Assembly: GCF_023973145.1 (NCBI RefSeq)
Contig: NZ_CP099546.1
Location: forward strand, 248,001-312,000
DNA from: Natronosalvus vescus
Lineage (GTDB): Archaea; Halobacteriota; Halobacteria; Halobacteriales; Natrialbaceae
Direction of reading: 5' to 3'
DNA length: 64,000 nt
Numbering within the stretch: the first letter of the stretch is position 1; each line of letters begins with the position of its first letter. The notes beneath the pieces are model-generated. The model did not search any database and was not told where the DNA came from. It worked only from the letters and a program-made list of their open reading frames with translations. The translations under genes were made by a program, and so were the position numbers. Positions 24,256 to 32,951 of this stretch are shown here, in pieces.

Positions 24256-26237
24256 TTCGGACGGGGACGTCAGGTAGCTGATGTAGGCACCACCAAACGT
24301 GCTCGAGGTGAGCGACCGACGTGCCTGGGCAATCCCGTCACGTGTCCTGGTCGCCGTCTTTCACGGCCGTCGGTATCGTGTATAGTAGGATCTGGGTCTA
24401 TCGGATGGACTTGTACGCGCGTTGAAGGTGGGTGCCATCGTTCTCACTGCTTCGCACCTCCGCTATCCAATCGTCTCCTTCGATATCGTCTGACTCGATT
24501 CATCATCCTCGAGACGAGTGATGACAGGCCTGCTGCTCGTTCGGGTTCGTCACTCGAGACGGCGGGGTCGTCGTTCTCGTTCTCGCCTTCGTATCGTCTC
24601 GTGTAGGATTCGGTTGTCGCTTGCCGAGCTGCAGACTGGTTGAGTCATTTCTGGTGTTCGCCTGAAGTCGAGGGTTTTGGGTCTTCTACTGGCCGGTCGC
24701 CGGGCGCTGGTGGAGTTTTACCCTTTCTGGCTCTCGGGTCGATAAATCTTATTATGCTATACAAAATCGCCTCCTCCGCGGTCAGCCAGTGGCACTGAAC
24801 TGCTTCTCGGTCAGCACACCCGTATCGAGCCGATCGCCAGTGAGTAGGCCCCACCTCGGTTGCTACTGACAGCTCTTTTGCCCGGGTGGTGAGTAACGGA
24901 ATCACGAGCCAGAAATCGAATTTACTCGCTTGTTCGCCGTCTTCGTTCATCGCCGGGTGACGGATTGTGACACGGAACTTCCCCGTTCAGCGCCCTCGAG
25001 AATCTGCCAAAATACGGCTCACCGGTAGTGTAGTAACCGACCACAACGATCGTGGGTGATCGGTACGCTACCGTGGGATCGGCCGCAGAAATGTCCACAC
25101 CTTATCGCTCGTTGAGTGACGGATTGCGTGTTTGGGAACTCCTCGAATCCGGGTTCCAACACGCCCGGTGTAATTATTTAAATTCGATACTTAGGTAATC
25201 ATGTTTGATAGCTGATGTGCGGATTTATTGATTCGGTATGCCTTTTCATTGGCTTTCAGTTCTGTCGATCCGTCCCGACTGCTCATCGTCCTCTGACGAG
25301 ATCGAGTGGTCGATCGGGTTTGCCGGAGCCGTCACGGGCGAGTCGTTTCCGACGATAGATGTTCCCCTTTTTGCGTTGGCGGCGGTGTCTCTGTACGACT
25401 CTCACTCGTTGGAAGGGTGCCTGAAAGCAAGACTTTTGAGCACGTGTCTCTGGCAGTCGGTACTGTCCATGGATTCATACACTGTGACTCGTCGACAGTC
25501 GAATTGACGGCGGTTGAACGATTGCTGTCTGGAATACGTTGGTATCAGTATCTCTGTTTCGAATGCAGTATGAAATACTAACATGTTTGACCGATACTCT
25601 ATCTGCTGATGCGATATACTTCGGGCAATGCATTCGTCGGTTGGCACAGGTGAGGACAAAGGTCCTTGATATTACAGACATATCTTTGTAATGGGTGGGG
25701 GAGGTTCACCTAGGTATGCGGAGTGGTGTGTAGTACCGGACTGGTACGAGCGTCACGCTGCATAACTGCCACATTTTACAGCGGCTGACGGTCACGGGAG
25801 GGGTATGCGTGTGGTAGTGCACCGGAGACTGTGGTTTCTGGGGTGTAAACCCCGCACTTGTCGGTGCTGACTACTGTGTTTCTCAGGTCTAAACGTGGAT
25901 GTGCGTTCGAACTCTCGTCTCCACCGACAGATGAGGAGACGTATACTCACCGTGGCCAAACACTGTGGTCACGGTCAACGAACCGGCCAGACACGAACGT
26001 TTACCAGTAGAAAACACCAACGTTCGGATCATTATTGCTCGATATCGATTACACTGCGACACCGATGGCCGTATTCAGTGTTTCACGGTGTTGGTGGCTG
26101 CGGACTCTCTACTGGCTGTTTACGCAGGGAAAACAGCTCGAGTACAATGGGAACACACCACATTAGCTCGAATAGCCGGTATCGGACGAACGGGCTCTAT
26201 AATTCCACCACCTCCTCGCTAAACCGCTCGAGACCGT

Positions 26238-26277
26238 GTTTAACATGGTTTCGAGCCTATGGTGCAGTAAACTATAA
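26238..26277 (+). promoter_or_regulatory. Promoter region of the first island gene
   Basis: A TATA-like ACTATAAG (about 26270-26277) lies 27-30 nt before the ATG at 26304, so the message is likely leaderless. Upstream at 26238-26248 the minus strand reads CCATGTTAAAC, matching 10 of 11 bases of the half-site CCATGGTAAAC seen at 59122-59132. A longer inverted repeat (CTCGAGACC / GGTTTCGAG) brackets it. Confidence 0.5.
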
Positions 26278-26303
26278 GTCGGTGAAAGGGTCAGTGGTGG
26301 TAG

Positions 26304-27197
26304 ATGGTAGAGATCGGCATCGTCGGGTTAGACACGAGTCACGCAGAAGCGTACGCAACGTCGATCCGAAACCACCCGACGGCAACGCTCGAGGCCGTGT
26401 GGGATGGCGGCGACGTTCGCAGTGACTCGTACGCAGAGGGCTTCTGTGATCGGAACGACGCTATCCAATACAGCGACCCGCTCGAGATGGCCGACACCGT
26501 CGACGCGGTGATGATTCTCACCGTCGACTGGAATTCCCACCGAGACCTCGCCGTCCCGTTTTTACGACGGGACGTCCCGACGCTGATCGATAAACCGATC
26601 GCCGGCACTCTCGCGGACGTGACGGCGATCCGTTCGGCGGTCGAAACGACGCCGTTTTTCGGGGGCTCTGCCGTTCCGTACCACCCCTCGCTTCGCTCGT
26701 TCCAGGCGAACGGCGACGAACGGACGCTCTACTGCGTCGGCTACAACGACCCGTTTTACTACGGATGCCACGTTATCGATGCACTGTCGTATCTGGTCAA
26801 TTCTCACTGGGCAAGCGTCATGCCGGCCGACGACCCCGGGAAGACCGTCGACATCGTCTTCACCGACGGGACGTACGCGACTGCCCGACTCGACGATCCC
26901 AGCGGCTACGAGCAGTTCACGTTTTTCAGCGTGGGGGATCAGACGACGGTTCGCGACGTCGGGAACTCCGAGCGTGACATGGCTGAAATGTATTACGGGT
27001 ATCTGGACGCGTTCGTGGAGGTCGTCACGGGGGAACGCGAGTCACAGAGTGACCGGATTCTCGATGCGGCGACTCTCTTGTTGGCGGTGAACGCGGCCCT
27101 CGAGGAGGGGCAACCGATCACGCCGGAGTGCCGAAATCTGGCAGCGTATCGAGCCAATGGGCGGGCCTTTCTCGAGGAGTACCAGCCGTACTACTGA
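26304..27197 (+). CDS. Gfo/Idh/MocA-type oxidoreductase (DKP variant)
   Basis: A 297-residue NAD(P)-dependent dehydrogenase. The Rossmann start MVEIGIVGLDTSHAEAYATS replaces the usual GxGxxG by GLDTSH. The segment TLIDKPIAGTL stands where the family has EKP; the substituted Asp is notable because the Lys is the conserved active-site residue and Glu the common neighbour. The C-terminal part (GCHVIDALSYLV) carries the likely catalytic His in the HxxD/H position. Members oxidise or epimerise sugars, inositols or amino-sugars. It is monocistronic or heads the run that includes the ceramidase-like gene 137 bp downstream. Substrate unknown. Confidence 0.82.
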   Translation: MVEIGIVGLDTSHAEAYATSIRNHPTATLEAVWDGGDVRSDSYAEGFCDRNDAIQYSDPLEMADTVDAVMILTVDWNSHRDLAVPFLRRDVPTLIDKPIAGTLADVTAIRSAVETTPFFGGSAVPYHPSLRSFQANGDERTLYCVGYNDPFYYGCHVIDALSYLVNSHWASVMPADDPGKTVDIVFTDGTYATARLDDPSGYEQFTFFSVGDQTTVRDVGNSERDMAEMYYGYLDAFVEVVTGERESQSDRILDAATLLLAVNAALEEGQPITPECRNLAAYRANGRAFLEEYQPYY

Positions 27198-27267
27198 CTG
27201 TGAGTATTGCTGTGGCTGCCCGCATCGTGTGGATGGTGCCGCGGACAACGTCTGCCTCGCCATAGAG

Positions 27268-27272
27268 TTAAG
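27268..27272 (+). promoter_or_regulatory. TATA-like box of the 27297 leader ORF
   Basis: GAGTTAAGAG, centred near 27270, lies about 27 nt before the ATG at 27297, so transcription should begin at or next to that ATG rather than at the ATG of the large gene at 27335. Confidence 0.4.
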
Positions 27273-27296
27273 AGGCGAGACGCGTTCGTGTCTGTC

Positions 27297-27335
27297 ATGA
27301 CGTTGCTCGAATTCGATCGACCGGAGGACATCTGA
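27297..27335 (+). CDS. Leader ORF, 12 residues, overlapping the ceramidase-like gene
   Basis: MTLLEFDRPEDI, then TGA. The stop shares its final A with the ATG at 27335 (TGATG). The ORF contains CCGGAGGACATC, so a Shine-Dalgarno-like GGAGG lies 7-8 nt before the downstream ATG. With the TATA-like box 27 nt upstream, a ribosome would enter at this leaderless ATG, finish after 12 codons and restart on the main gene. Peptide function, if any, unknown. Confidence 0.45.
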   Translation: MTLLEFDRPEDI

Positions 27336-28687
27336 TGTACGCCCACGAAGCACGGCTCCGGGCCGGTTCGGCCGCCGTCGACATCACGCCCGATCACCCT
27401 GTCGTGATGAGCGGCTACGGCGCGCGAGATGGACGCTCGACCGGCGTTCACGATCGACTGTTCGCGACCGCCCTCATTCTGGACGACGGCGCGGTCACGG
27501 TCTGCATTGCGTCTGTCGACGCGTTGAACGTGTCGCGGGAATTCACCCATCGCGTGACCGCTGCCCTCTCGAGCCGAGGCGTGGAACTGGACGCGATTAT
27601 TCTCGCCGGAACACACACCCACGCTGGCCCGTACCTCCCCGCTCGAGCGATCGACGTGAGCCCCCCGTTGCGAGCGGACGAGGACGTCTCGAGGACGGTC
27701 GAGGGGATCGAATCGGATCTGGTGGGAGCGATCGAACGGGCGTTCGAGCGCCGCGAGTCGGCGGGGATTCGGCTGGGGCATGCGACGGAGGAGGGCGTCC
27801 AGGAGAACCGACGAGCGGCCGGTGGCGTCGGTGGCAACGTTCGGATGCCACAGGGGCCGATTGATCCCGACGTGACGGCCGTCGTCGTCGAAACCGCGTC
27901 CGGCGACGAAACGATTCTGTACAACTTTGCCTGCCATCCGGTGTGTACGACTCCCGGCGAAACCGTTCTCTCGGCGGACTGGCCGGGGTACGCCCGCCGA
28001 CGGATCGAAGCCGACCGCGACGGGGCGACCGTGCTCTTCCTCAACGGCGCGGCGGGCGATATTAACCCGAGTGGGCTGGAACCCGCCCGTTCGGGTTCGG
28101 CAGTTTACGAGGCGATGGAACGCGTCGGGTCGCGTGTCGGCGATGCCGTCCTTCGAGCGGTCGCGGACGCGACTGCGGACGACGCCCCGGTGCTCGAGCG
28201 AACGCCGATCCGGTGTGCGAACCGAGCCGTCGAGTTCCCTGTGAAACGAACGCCGTCGCTCGAGAGAATCGAGAGCCGTCTCGATGAACTCGAAGCGCAA
28301 CTCGAGCACCTCGAAGAGCGGGGAGACGGGGTCGGCTACGAGAAGGTAAACTGGGATCGTCGGTACGCGGAGGAGCTGGCCGCGATCGCGAAGTGGGACG
28401 TCGACGCACTTCCGAACGCTATCCCGTACGTCGAAATCGGCGACCTGGGTGTTCTCGGGATGCCCGGTGAGGTACACGCCCGACACGGGCTCGAGTTCAA
28501 GGAACGCTCGCGCGCCGATACCCTCGTGCTGGCCGGGTACGCCAACGACTACGTCGGCTACGTGCCGACGCTGTCTGCACTCGAGAACGGGGGGTACGAG
28601 GTGCGAACGATGAAAATCGCACCGGAGGCGATCGTCGAGTTCCGTCGGGCGGCGTTCGATCTCGTCTCCGGGGACACCCGCTGGTAG
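27335..28687 (+). CDS. Neutral/alkaline ceramidase-like hydrolase (N-terminal domain family)
   Basis: The 450-residue protein has the ceramidase N-domain signatures AGSAAVDITPDHPVVMSGYG at the start, IILAGTHTHAGPYL with the His pair of the zinc site, NFACHPVCT with another His, and FLNGAAGDINPSG. It lacks a signal peptide and the C-terminal Ig-like domain of secreted ceramidases, so it is probably cytoplasmic. The family is annotated as neutral ceramidase, but in prokaryotic catabolic clusters many members act on other amides or esters. The start at 27335 has a GGAGG upstream and overlaps the leader ORF. An amide bond as target would suit the neighbours (amidohydrolases, dimethylformamidase-like protein); this is inference. 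Confidence 0.85.
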   Translation: MYAHEARLRAGSAAVDITPDHPVVMSGYGARDGRSTGVHDRLFATALILDDGAVTVCIASVDALNVSREFTHRVTAALSSRGVELDAIILAGTHTHAGPYLPARAIDVSPPLRADEDVSRTVEGIESDLVGAIERAFERRESAGIRLGHATEEGVQENRRAAGGVGGNVRMPQGPIDPDVTAVVVETASGDETILYNFACHPVCTTPGETVLSADWPGYARRRIEADRDGATVLFLNGAAGDINPSGLEPARSGSAVYEAMERVGSRVGDAVLRAVADATADDAPVLERTPIRCANRAVEFPVKRTPSLERIESRLDELEAQLEHLEERGDGVGYEKVNWDRRYAEELAAIAKWDVDALPNAIPYVEIGDLGVLGMPGEVHARHGLEFKERSRADTLVLAGYANDYVGYVPTLSALENGGYEVRTMKIAPEAIVEFRRAAFDLVSGDTRW

Positions 28688-28821
28688 CCCGCCGAAATGC
28701 GCGGCCCTTTTGGGGGGACAGGACACTCGAGCGGCCGATACGGCCACGTTGGTGACGCACCCTGGATGGGCTATCGGTAGTGTTAACCGAGTCGGGAACG
28801 ACCCTTCTCTTGACTCGAACT

Positions 28822-29196
28822 ATGGAAGCAATTCACACGGACGAGGCACCAGCAGCGATCGGCCCGTACTCCCAGGGCATCAGGGACGGCGACCGTATAT
28901 TTGTCTCCGGTCAGGGCCCTGTCGACCCCGAGACGGGGGACGTCGTCAGCAGCGATATCAGCGAACAGACCGCCCAGACGCTCGAGAACGTCGCCGCCGT
29001 GCTCGACGCGGCGGACAGTTCACTCGAGAACGTCGTCAAGGCCACCGTCTTCGTGACGGACATGGACACCTACGAAGACGTCAACGAGGTGTACGCCGAG
29101 TACATGAGCGAGCCATACCCCGCCCGGAGTGCGATCGAAGTGGCCGATCTCCCGATCGACATCGGCGTCGAAATCGAGGTGATCGCGACGGCATGA
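28822..29196 (+). CDS. RidA family (YjgF/UK114) protein
   Basis: The 124-residue protein starts at the ATG at 28822 (MEAIHTDEAPAAIGPYSQGI). Family hallmarks are AIGPYSQ at the N-terminus, FVSGQGPVDPETG, VVKATVFVTDMDTYEDVNEVY and the C-terminal PARSAIEVADLPIDIGVEIE, with the Arg that holds the substrate carboxylate. RidA enzymes are trimers that deaminate reactive enamines/imines released by PLP enzymes. It overlaps the alcohol dehydrogenase gene by ATGA (29193-29196), so the two are translated together, which suits an imine clean-up step in the same pathway. An in-frame GTG at 28780 could extend it by 14 residues, but without conserved sequence. Confidence 0.93.
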   Translation: MEAIHTDEAPAAIGPYSQGIRDGDRIFVSGQGPVDPETGDVVSSDISEQTAQTLENVAAVLDAADSSLENVVKATVFVTDMDTYEDVNEVYAEYMSEPYPARSAIEVADLPIDIGVEIEVIATA

Positions 29197-30236
29197 GCGT
29201 CGACAGATCGGGCACGCAGCAGGCGGTCGTCACCGACGGCACGGGTGAGGCGTGGGCCGAAGACCGTGAGATTCCCGAACCGGAACCTGGCGAGGCGCTC
29301 GTTCGCGTGACGGCAATCGGCATCTGTGGTAGCGATGTTGGCCTCATTGGAGGCGAAGGGCCGCCGTGGACGGACTACCCCGTCGTCCTCGGCCACGAGG
29401 TCGCCGGCGAGGTCGTCGAACTCGGCGAGGGGGTCGACCACCTCGAGGTCGGCCAGCGGGTGGCCCTCCACGGCTTCATCTTCTGTGGCACCTGCGGCGC
29501 GTGTCGCGACGGTCGGTACTACCAGTGTGACGACCTCAAGGAAATCGGTTTCACCGTCGACGGTGGCTACCGAAAATATGCGGCCTGGCCCGCGTACACG
29601 CTGACACCGTTGCCGGACGACGTCTCCGACGTCGAGGCCAGTCAGATCGACTCGGCCGGTTGTACGCTGCACGCGTTACAGCGGATTCAGACGTCGTTTA
29701 CCGACACGGCGGCCGTTCTCGGCCCGGGTTCGCTCGGCCTCTACGGCGTTCAGTTGCTGCGCGCCCAGGGTGTCAAGGACATCGTCCTCACCGGAACGCG
29801 AGAGGCACGTCTCGAGGCCGGCAAACAGCTCGGAGCCACGCGAACGGTGAACGTCTACGAGGAAGATCCAGTCGAGGCGATCATGGAACACACCGACGGT
29901 CGCGGCGTCGACGTTGCGGTCGAGGCCGCTGGCGCTGGCGACGTGCTCGACACCTGCGTCCAGAGCGCTGCCAAACAGGGCACGATCGTGCTGACGGGTG
30001 TGTTCGGGCAGCGAAAGGAACTCGATCCGGATCAGATCGTTGCGAAGGAACTCACCGTCGTCGGCGGCGTGACCGCCTCACATGCCGTAGACGAGGTGAT
30101 CGAACTGTTCCGGCGGGACGACCTCACCATCGACGGCGTCGTCACCCACGAGTTCCCGCTCGAGGAGTTCGAGGACGCGCTCGATGCGGTTCGGGAACGG
30201 CGTGACGGTCTCGTCAAGGCGGTACTTCGGCCGTAG
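29193..30236 (+). CDS. Zinc-dependent MDR alcohol/polyol dehydrogenase
   Basis: The 347-residue protein has the catalytic zinc ligands Cys45 (GICGSD) and His68-Glu69 (GHEVAGEV), and four structural-zinc cysteines (Cys98, 101, 104 and 112 in FCGTCGACRDGRYYQC). The NAD-binding GPGSLGLYGVQLLRAQG follows. This is the threonine-dehydrogenase/sorbitol-dehydrogenase branch of medium-chain dehydrogenases. It is ATGA-coupled to the RidA gene, and its physiological substrate is probably a polyol or amino-alcohol of the island pathway. Cytoplasmic. Confidence 0.93.
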   Translation: MSVDRSGTQQAVVTDGTGEAWAEDREIPEPEPGEALVRVTAIGICGSDVGLIGGEGPPWTDYPVVLGHEVAGEVVELGEGVDHLEVGQRVALHGFIFCGTCGACRDGRYYQCDDLKEIGFTVDGGYRKYAAWPAYTLTPLPDDVSDVEASQIDSAGCTLHALQRIQTSFTDTAAVLGPGSLGLYGVQLLRAQGVKDIVLTGTREARLEAGKQLGATRTVNVYEEDPVEAIMEHTDGRGVDVAVEAAGAGDVLDTCVQSAAKQGTIVLTGVFGQRKELDPDQIVAKELTVVGGVTASHAVDEVIELFRRDDLTIDGVVTHEFPLEEFEDALDAVRERRDGLVKAVLRP

Positions 30237-30387
30237 TCGCTGACCGCCGACTGCCGGACGCCACGAACCGCCCGTGACCGAGCCCTCAACTCGTTTTCTC
30301 CTGTCTTCCCGACGATCGCCCGATCACAACAGTGCGCGTGGCGACTGTCCACCCGAGGCCGAAGACGAACGGTGCTCGCTCGAGACG

Positions 30388-31167
30388 CTACTCGGTACGC
30401 CCGGCGAGGATCGATTCGAGGTACTCACGATCCCGTTCAGCGGCCTCCTCGAACGCGAGATCGTCGGTGACGAACTCCACTTCGACGTAACCGTCCAACC
30501 CCGCCTCCTCGAACGCGTCGACGACGGCCGGGACGTCGAAGAACGCGTCCTCGAGCAGGCACCGTTCGTCGGGCGGGCGGCCGGATTCGGGGACGGCCTG
30601 TACGTGGACGTTGTTCGACAGCGGGGCGAGTTCGCGGGCTTCCGCAAGCACCTCGTCGGGGCTGAGGCCAAACAACGGCTGCCAGTTGAGTCCGCAGTTT
30701 GGACGATCGACTGCCTCGATGAGTCGTCTGGCACCGTCCTGGGTGTTCGTCAGCGTTCCTTCGTGCTTCTCGACGGTTACGCCGATCCCGTTTTCAGCCG
30801 TCCGATCGGAGAGGGTCTGCAGGTCGTCGATCGTCCGCCTCCAGTGCTCGTCCGACCGATCCTGAAACTCCTCGTGTCCGGCCCAGACCCGGATCAGGGA
30901 GGCGCCAAGTCGATCGGCTATCTCGAGTTCTTCGTCAATCGCGTCGAACCCGTCCGTCCCCGGTCGGAGGTACGAGCCGTAGACGGGGATCTCCAGGTCG
31001 TTGTCCCGGGCGGCCTCGCGAACCGACCGACAGGCCGCCTCCGAGCCGTCGCCGATGTGCCCGCGGCCCCAGATTTCGATGCCGGCGTATCCGGCGTCCG
31101 CGGCGATCGACGCCACCGTCTCGATCGGCTGGTTCCCGGCCGCAATCGTACAAAGTCCGAGCTTCAT
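30388..31167 (-). CDS. Sugar phosphate isomerase/epimerase-like TIM barrel
   Basis: Starts MKLGLCTIAAGNQPIETVAS at 31167. The xylose-isomerase-like barrel is indicated by AGYAGIEIWGRGHIGDG, ASLIRVWAGHEEF, TVEKHEGTL with a metal-binding Glu, and YVEVEFV near the end. Such enzymes (IolE, Dte, UlaE relatives) isomerise or dehydrate sugar intermediates with a divalent metal. It is translated after a 25-residue leader ORF, with which it overlaps (ATGA), and is divergent from the IclR gene, which may control it. It converges on the alcohol dehydrogenase gene. Confidence 0.82.
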   Translation of the reverse strand: MKLGLCTIAAGNQPIETVASIAADAGYAGIEIWGRGHIGDGSEAACRSVREAARDNDLEIPVYGSYLRPGTDGFDAIDEELEIADRLGASLIRVWAGHEEFQDRSDEHWRRTIDDLQTLSDRTAENGIGVTVEKHEGTLTNTQDGARRLIEAVDRPNCGLNWQPLFGLSPDEVLAEARELAPLSNNVHVQAVPESGRPPDERCLLEDAFFDVPAVVDAFEEAGLDGYVEVEFVTDDLAFEEAAERDREYLESILAGRTE

Positions 31168-31241
31168 GTCGTTGCCTCTCGAGGTGGCTGTTTGGTTCGA
31201 CGGTGTCTCGGGTGATGGATGACGTCGGTGTGTCGATTCAT
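31164..31241 (-). CDS. Leader ORF, 25 residues, overlapping the TIM-barrel gene
   Basis: From the ATG at 31241 the frame reads MNRHTDVIHHPRHRRTKQPP and five more residues, then TGA at 31164-31166, which overlaps the ATG of the next gene at 31165-31167. A TATA-like GGTTAAGTG (about 31264-31272 on the minus strand) lies 27 nt before the leader ATG. The peptide is very rich in His and Arg. The same arrangement occurs at four other operon starts in this island. Confidence 0.45.
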   Translation of the reverse strand: MNRHTDVIHHPRHRRTKQPPREATT

Positions 31242-31355
31242 ACCGTATCGGATTCTCCCAGTCACTTAACCGTGGCTGTTGGTCGAGCGAATCGGTTTTA
31301 CCAGCGTGCACACGTGGACTCATCGGGTATCAGGACGTTCGCCGTGGCACGGTGT

Positions 31356-31373
31356 GTTTACCACGCCTGAACA
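31356..31373 (+). promoter_or_regulatory. Palindromic operator candidate at the IclR promoter
   Basis: GTTTACCACGCCTGAACA: arms GTTTA and TGAAC around seven bases. It directly abuts the TATA-like CAATTAAG (31372-31379), 28 nt upstream of the IclR ATG, so a bound protein would block the promoter. 16 of 18 bases are identical to 58947-58964 before the M20 gene. Likely the IclR autoregulatory site. Confidence 0.5.
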
Positions 31374-31404
31374 ATTAAGTGGCGTGCGGTCGTAACCGGA
31401 CAGT

Positions 31405-32187
31405 ATGACGTCAAAACGGAGTTCGGGGGGGTCGAAAAAGCGGATCCAGGCCGTCCAAACGACGCTGGACATCTTCGAGATGCTTCGCGAGAGCGGGGGT
31501 GCTGGCGTCACCGAAATCGCCAGGGAAATCGGCGTCACGAAGGGAACCGTTCACAACCACCTCGCCACGCTCGAGGCGAACGATTACGTGATCAAGGAAA
31601 CCGATGAAACCTACCACCTAGGGCTTCGGTTTATCGACGTCGCCCACCACGCGAAGTCCCGGATCTCCATCCTCGACCTCGCCCGCACGGAGGTCGACAA
31701 ACTGGCAGAAAAGAGCGGAGAGATGGCGCTGTTTACCGTCGAAGAACACGGTGTCGGGGTCTGTTTGCACGTCGCCCACGGCGAACAGGCGGTTCAGACG
31801 CCGCTGCACGTCGGCCACCGGAGCGAACTCCACCACACGGCCGTCGGAAAGGCGATCCTGGCACATCTGCCGCCGGAACGCGTCGACGCGATCGTTGAGA
31901 AACGTGGCCTGACCCAGCTAACCGACAAGACGATCACTGACACCGAGCAACTCCACGAGCAGTTGAAAGAGGTTCAAAAGCGCGGGATCGCGTTCAACGA
32001 ACAGGAGACGATTCAGGGATTAGTCGGCGTCGGCGCACCGATCACGGATCAACAGGGGAACGTACTCGGTGCGTTGAGCATCATCGGCCCGTCCAGTCGG
32101 ATGGACGAGGATCGACTCCAGCGCGAGCTGCCGGATATGATCATGCGAAGCGTCAACGTCATCGAGATCAACCTCACCTCGCTGTGA
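31405..32187 (+). CDS. IclR-family transcriptional regulator
   Basis: The 260-residue protein has an N-terminal winged helix-turn-helix (about residues 13-75: IQAVQTTLDIFEMLRESGG, VTEIAREIGVTKGTVHNHLA) and a C-terminal effector-binding IclR/GAF-like domain (HTAVGKAILAHLPPERVDAI, GIAFNEQETIQGLVGVGAPI). IclR proteins bind a small metabolite and repress or activate catabolic operons. It is divergent from the TIM-barrel gene and has a palindrome at its own promoter. It is the only regulator I see in the 38-kb island, which makes it the best candidate for pathway control. Confidence 0.93.
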   Translation: MTSKRSSGGSKKRIQAVQTTLDIFEMLRESGGAGVTEIAREIGVTKGTVHNHLATLEANDYVIKETDETYHLGLRFIDVAHHAKSRISILDLARTEVDKLAEKSGEMALFTVEEHGVGVCLHVAHGEQAVQTPLHVGHRSELHHTAVGKAILAHLPPERVDAIVEKRGLTQLTDKTITDTEQLHEQLKEVQKRGIAFNEQETIQGLVGVGAPITDQQGNVLGALSIIGPSSRMDEDRLQRELPDMIMRSVNVIEINLTSL

Positions 32188-32305
32188 GGCCGGCGGTGGG
32201 TCTCGAGCCCGTCATTGACTCCGTTTCACTCGAGCCGTCGCCGAGTTTTCCGCCTTCATTGCCCTTCGACACTCACCGCACTTACCGTCCCTCCCCACTC
32301 TCCAC

Positions 32306-32860
32306 TCACGCGTGTGCCACCGATAGCTCGTCGTAGTAGTCGTGTCGCTCCTGAAGTCGTCTCGCGATTGTCTCGACGTCGCCGGAGGAGACACCGTCGA
32401 AGAAGGCGCGCGTTCGCCGCAACCGCTGTCGCTCCGCTCGTCGTCTCTCCTGACGGCCCGGACCGGCTTCGACCGGCACGACGTCGTACCGATCGCCGAC
32501 GCACTGGTCGAAGACGTACGTCGCCCGCTCGAGGTGGTACGCGGACGTGACGAGATACACCGTGTCCACCGCTGTGGGCAGTCCATCGATGAGTCGTCGA
32601 CTGAAGTAACCGTTCCCGATCGTATCGAGTGACCGATTCTCGAGGCGAATCCGATCCGGGTCGATGCCAGCCTCGAGCCCGTACGCTTCCATCTCCGCAG
32701 ACTCCGATCGTGGGAGTACCTGGTTCGTCCGGCCACCGCTGAAAATCAGGTACTGAGCATCGGTTCGCCGAAAAACGCTGACTCCGACGTCGACCCGATC
32801 GTGCAGTTCGTCGATGTCGGATTTCGACTGGAGCTGCCGACCGAGCGTGACGACGACCAT
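32306..32860 (-). CDS. YdcF/ElyC-like protein (DUF218)
   Basis: The 184-residue protein begins at the ATG at 32860 (MVVVTLGRQLQSKSDIDELH), 27 nt after a TATA-like CATTATAGC. DUF218 features are the first strand MVVVTLGRQL, YLIFSGGRTN, the acidic stretch RSESAEMEAYGLEAGIDPDR, and the NGYFSRRL / YLVTSAYHLERATYVF blocks with the conserved basic residues. DUF218 proteins have a Rossmann-like fold, and some take part in envelope or vitamin B12-related chemistry; no common reaction is established. It has no signal or transmembrane segment. It converges with the IclR gene. Confidence 0.75.
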   Translation of the reverse strand: MVVVTLGRQLQSKSDIDELHDRVDVGVSVFRRTDAQYLIFSGGRTNQVLPRSESAEMEAYGLEAGIDPDRIRLENRSLDTIGNGYFSRRLIDGLPTAVDTVYLVTSAYHLERATYVFDQCVGDRYDVVPVEAGPGRQERRRAERQRLRRTRAFFDGVSSGDVETIARRLQERHDYYDELSVAHA

Positions 32861-32951
32861 ACCCGACTCTTCGAGCCGATTGCTATAATGCTGTCGACGC
32901 GCGGAGTTGGGCTTGCTCACATCGCGCTCTGCTTGCGATGGCCGCTCCGCC

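Larger units (their letters stand above)
24032..26303. other. Gene-poor, lower-GC region of about 2.3 kb
   Basis: No frame gives a convincing protein. Short open frames exist (for example minus 24645-24950 and plus 25238-25507) but their translations have no recognisable domain and codon use unlike the neighbours. A perfect hairpin sits at 24232-24255. A small stem-loop GGGGTGTAAACCCC lies near 25840, and an inverted repeat CCGTGGCC/GGTCACGG near 25955-25978. AT-rich patches occur near 25170-25230 and 25560-25700. I find no transposase remnant I can name. The region looks like decayed DNA or a long regulatory or insertion-prone gap at the border of the catabolic island. Confidence 0.5.

Noticed and set aside
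24645-24950. 101-codon minus-strand ORF in the gene-poor region
   Set aside because: Plausible length, but no recognisable domain, no clear promoter and no partner; not enough to call a gene.
25238-25581. Two overlapping plus-strand ORFs that could be a transposase remnant
   Set aside because: Neither translation shows a DDE, HUH or TnpB motif and no terminal repeats flank them.
25895-26425. 176-codon ORF reaching into the Gfo/Idh gene
   Set aside because: Its second half is the shadow of the real gene, and the first half has no conserved feature.
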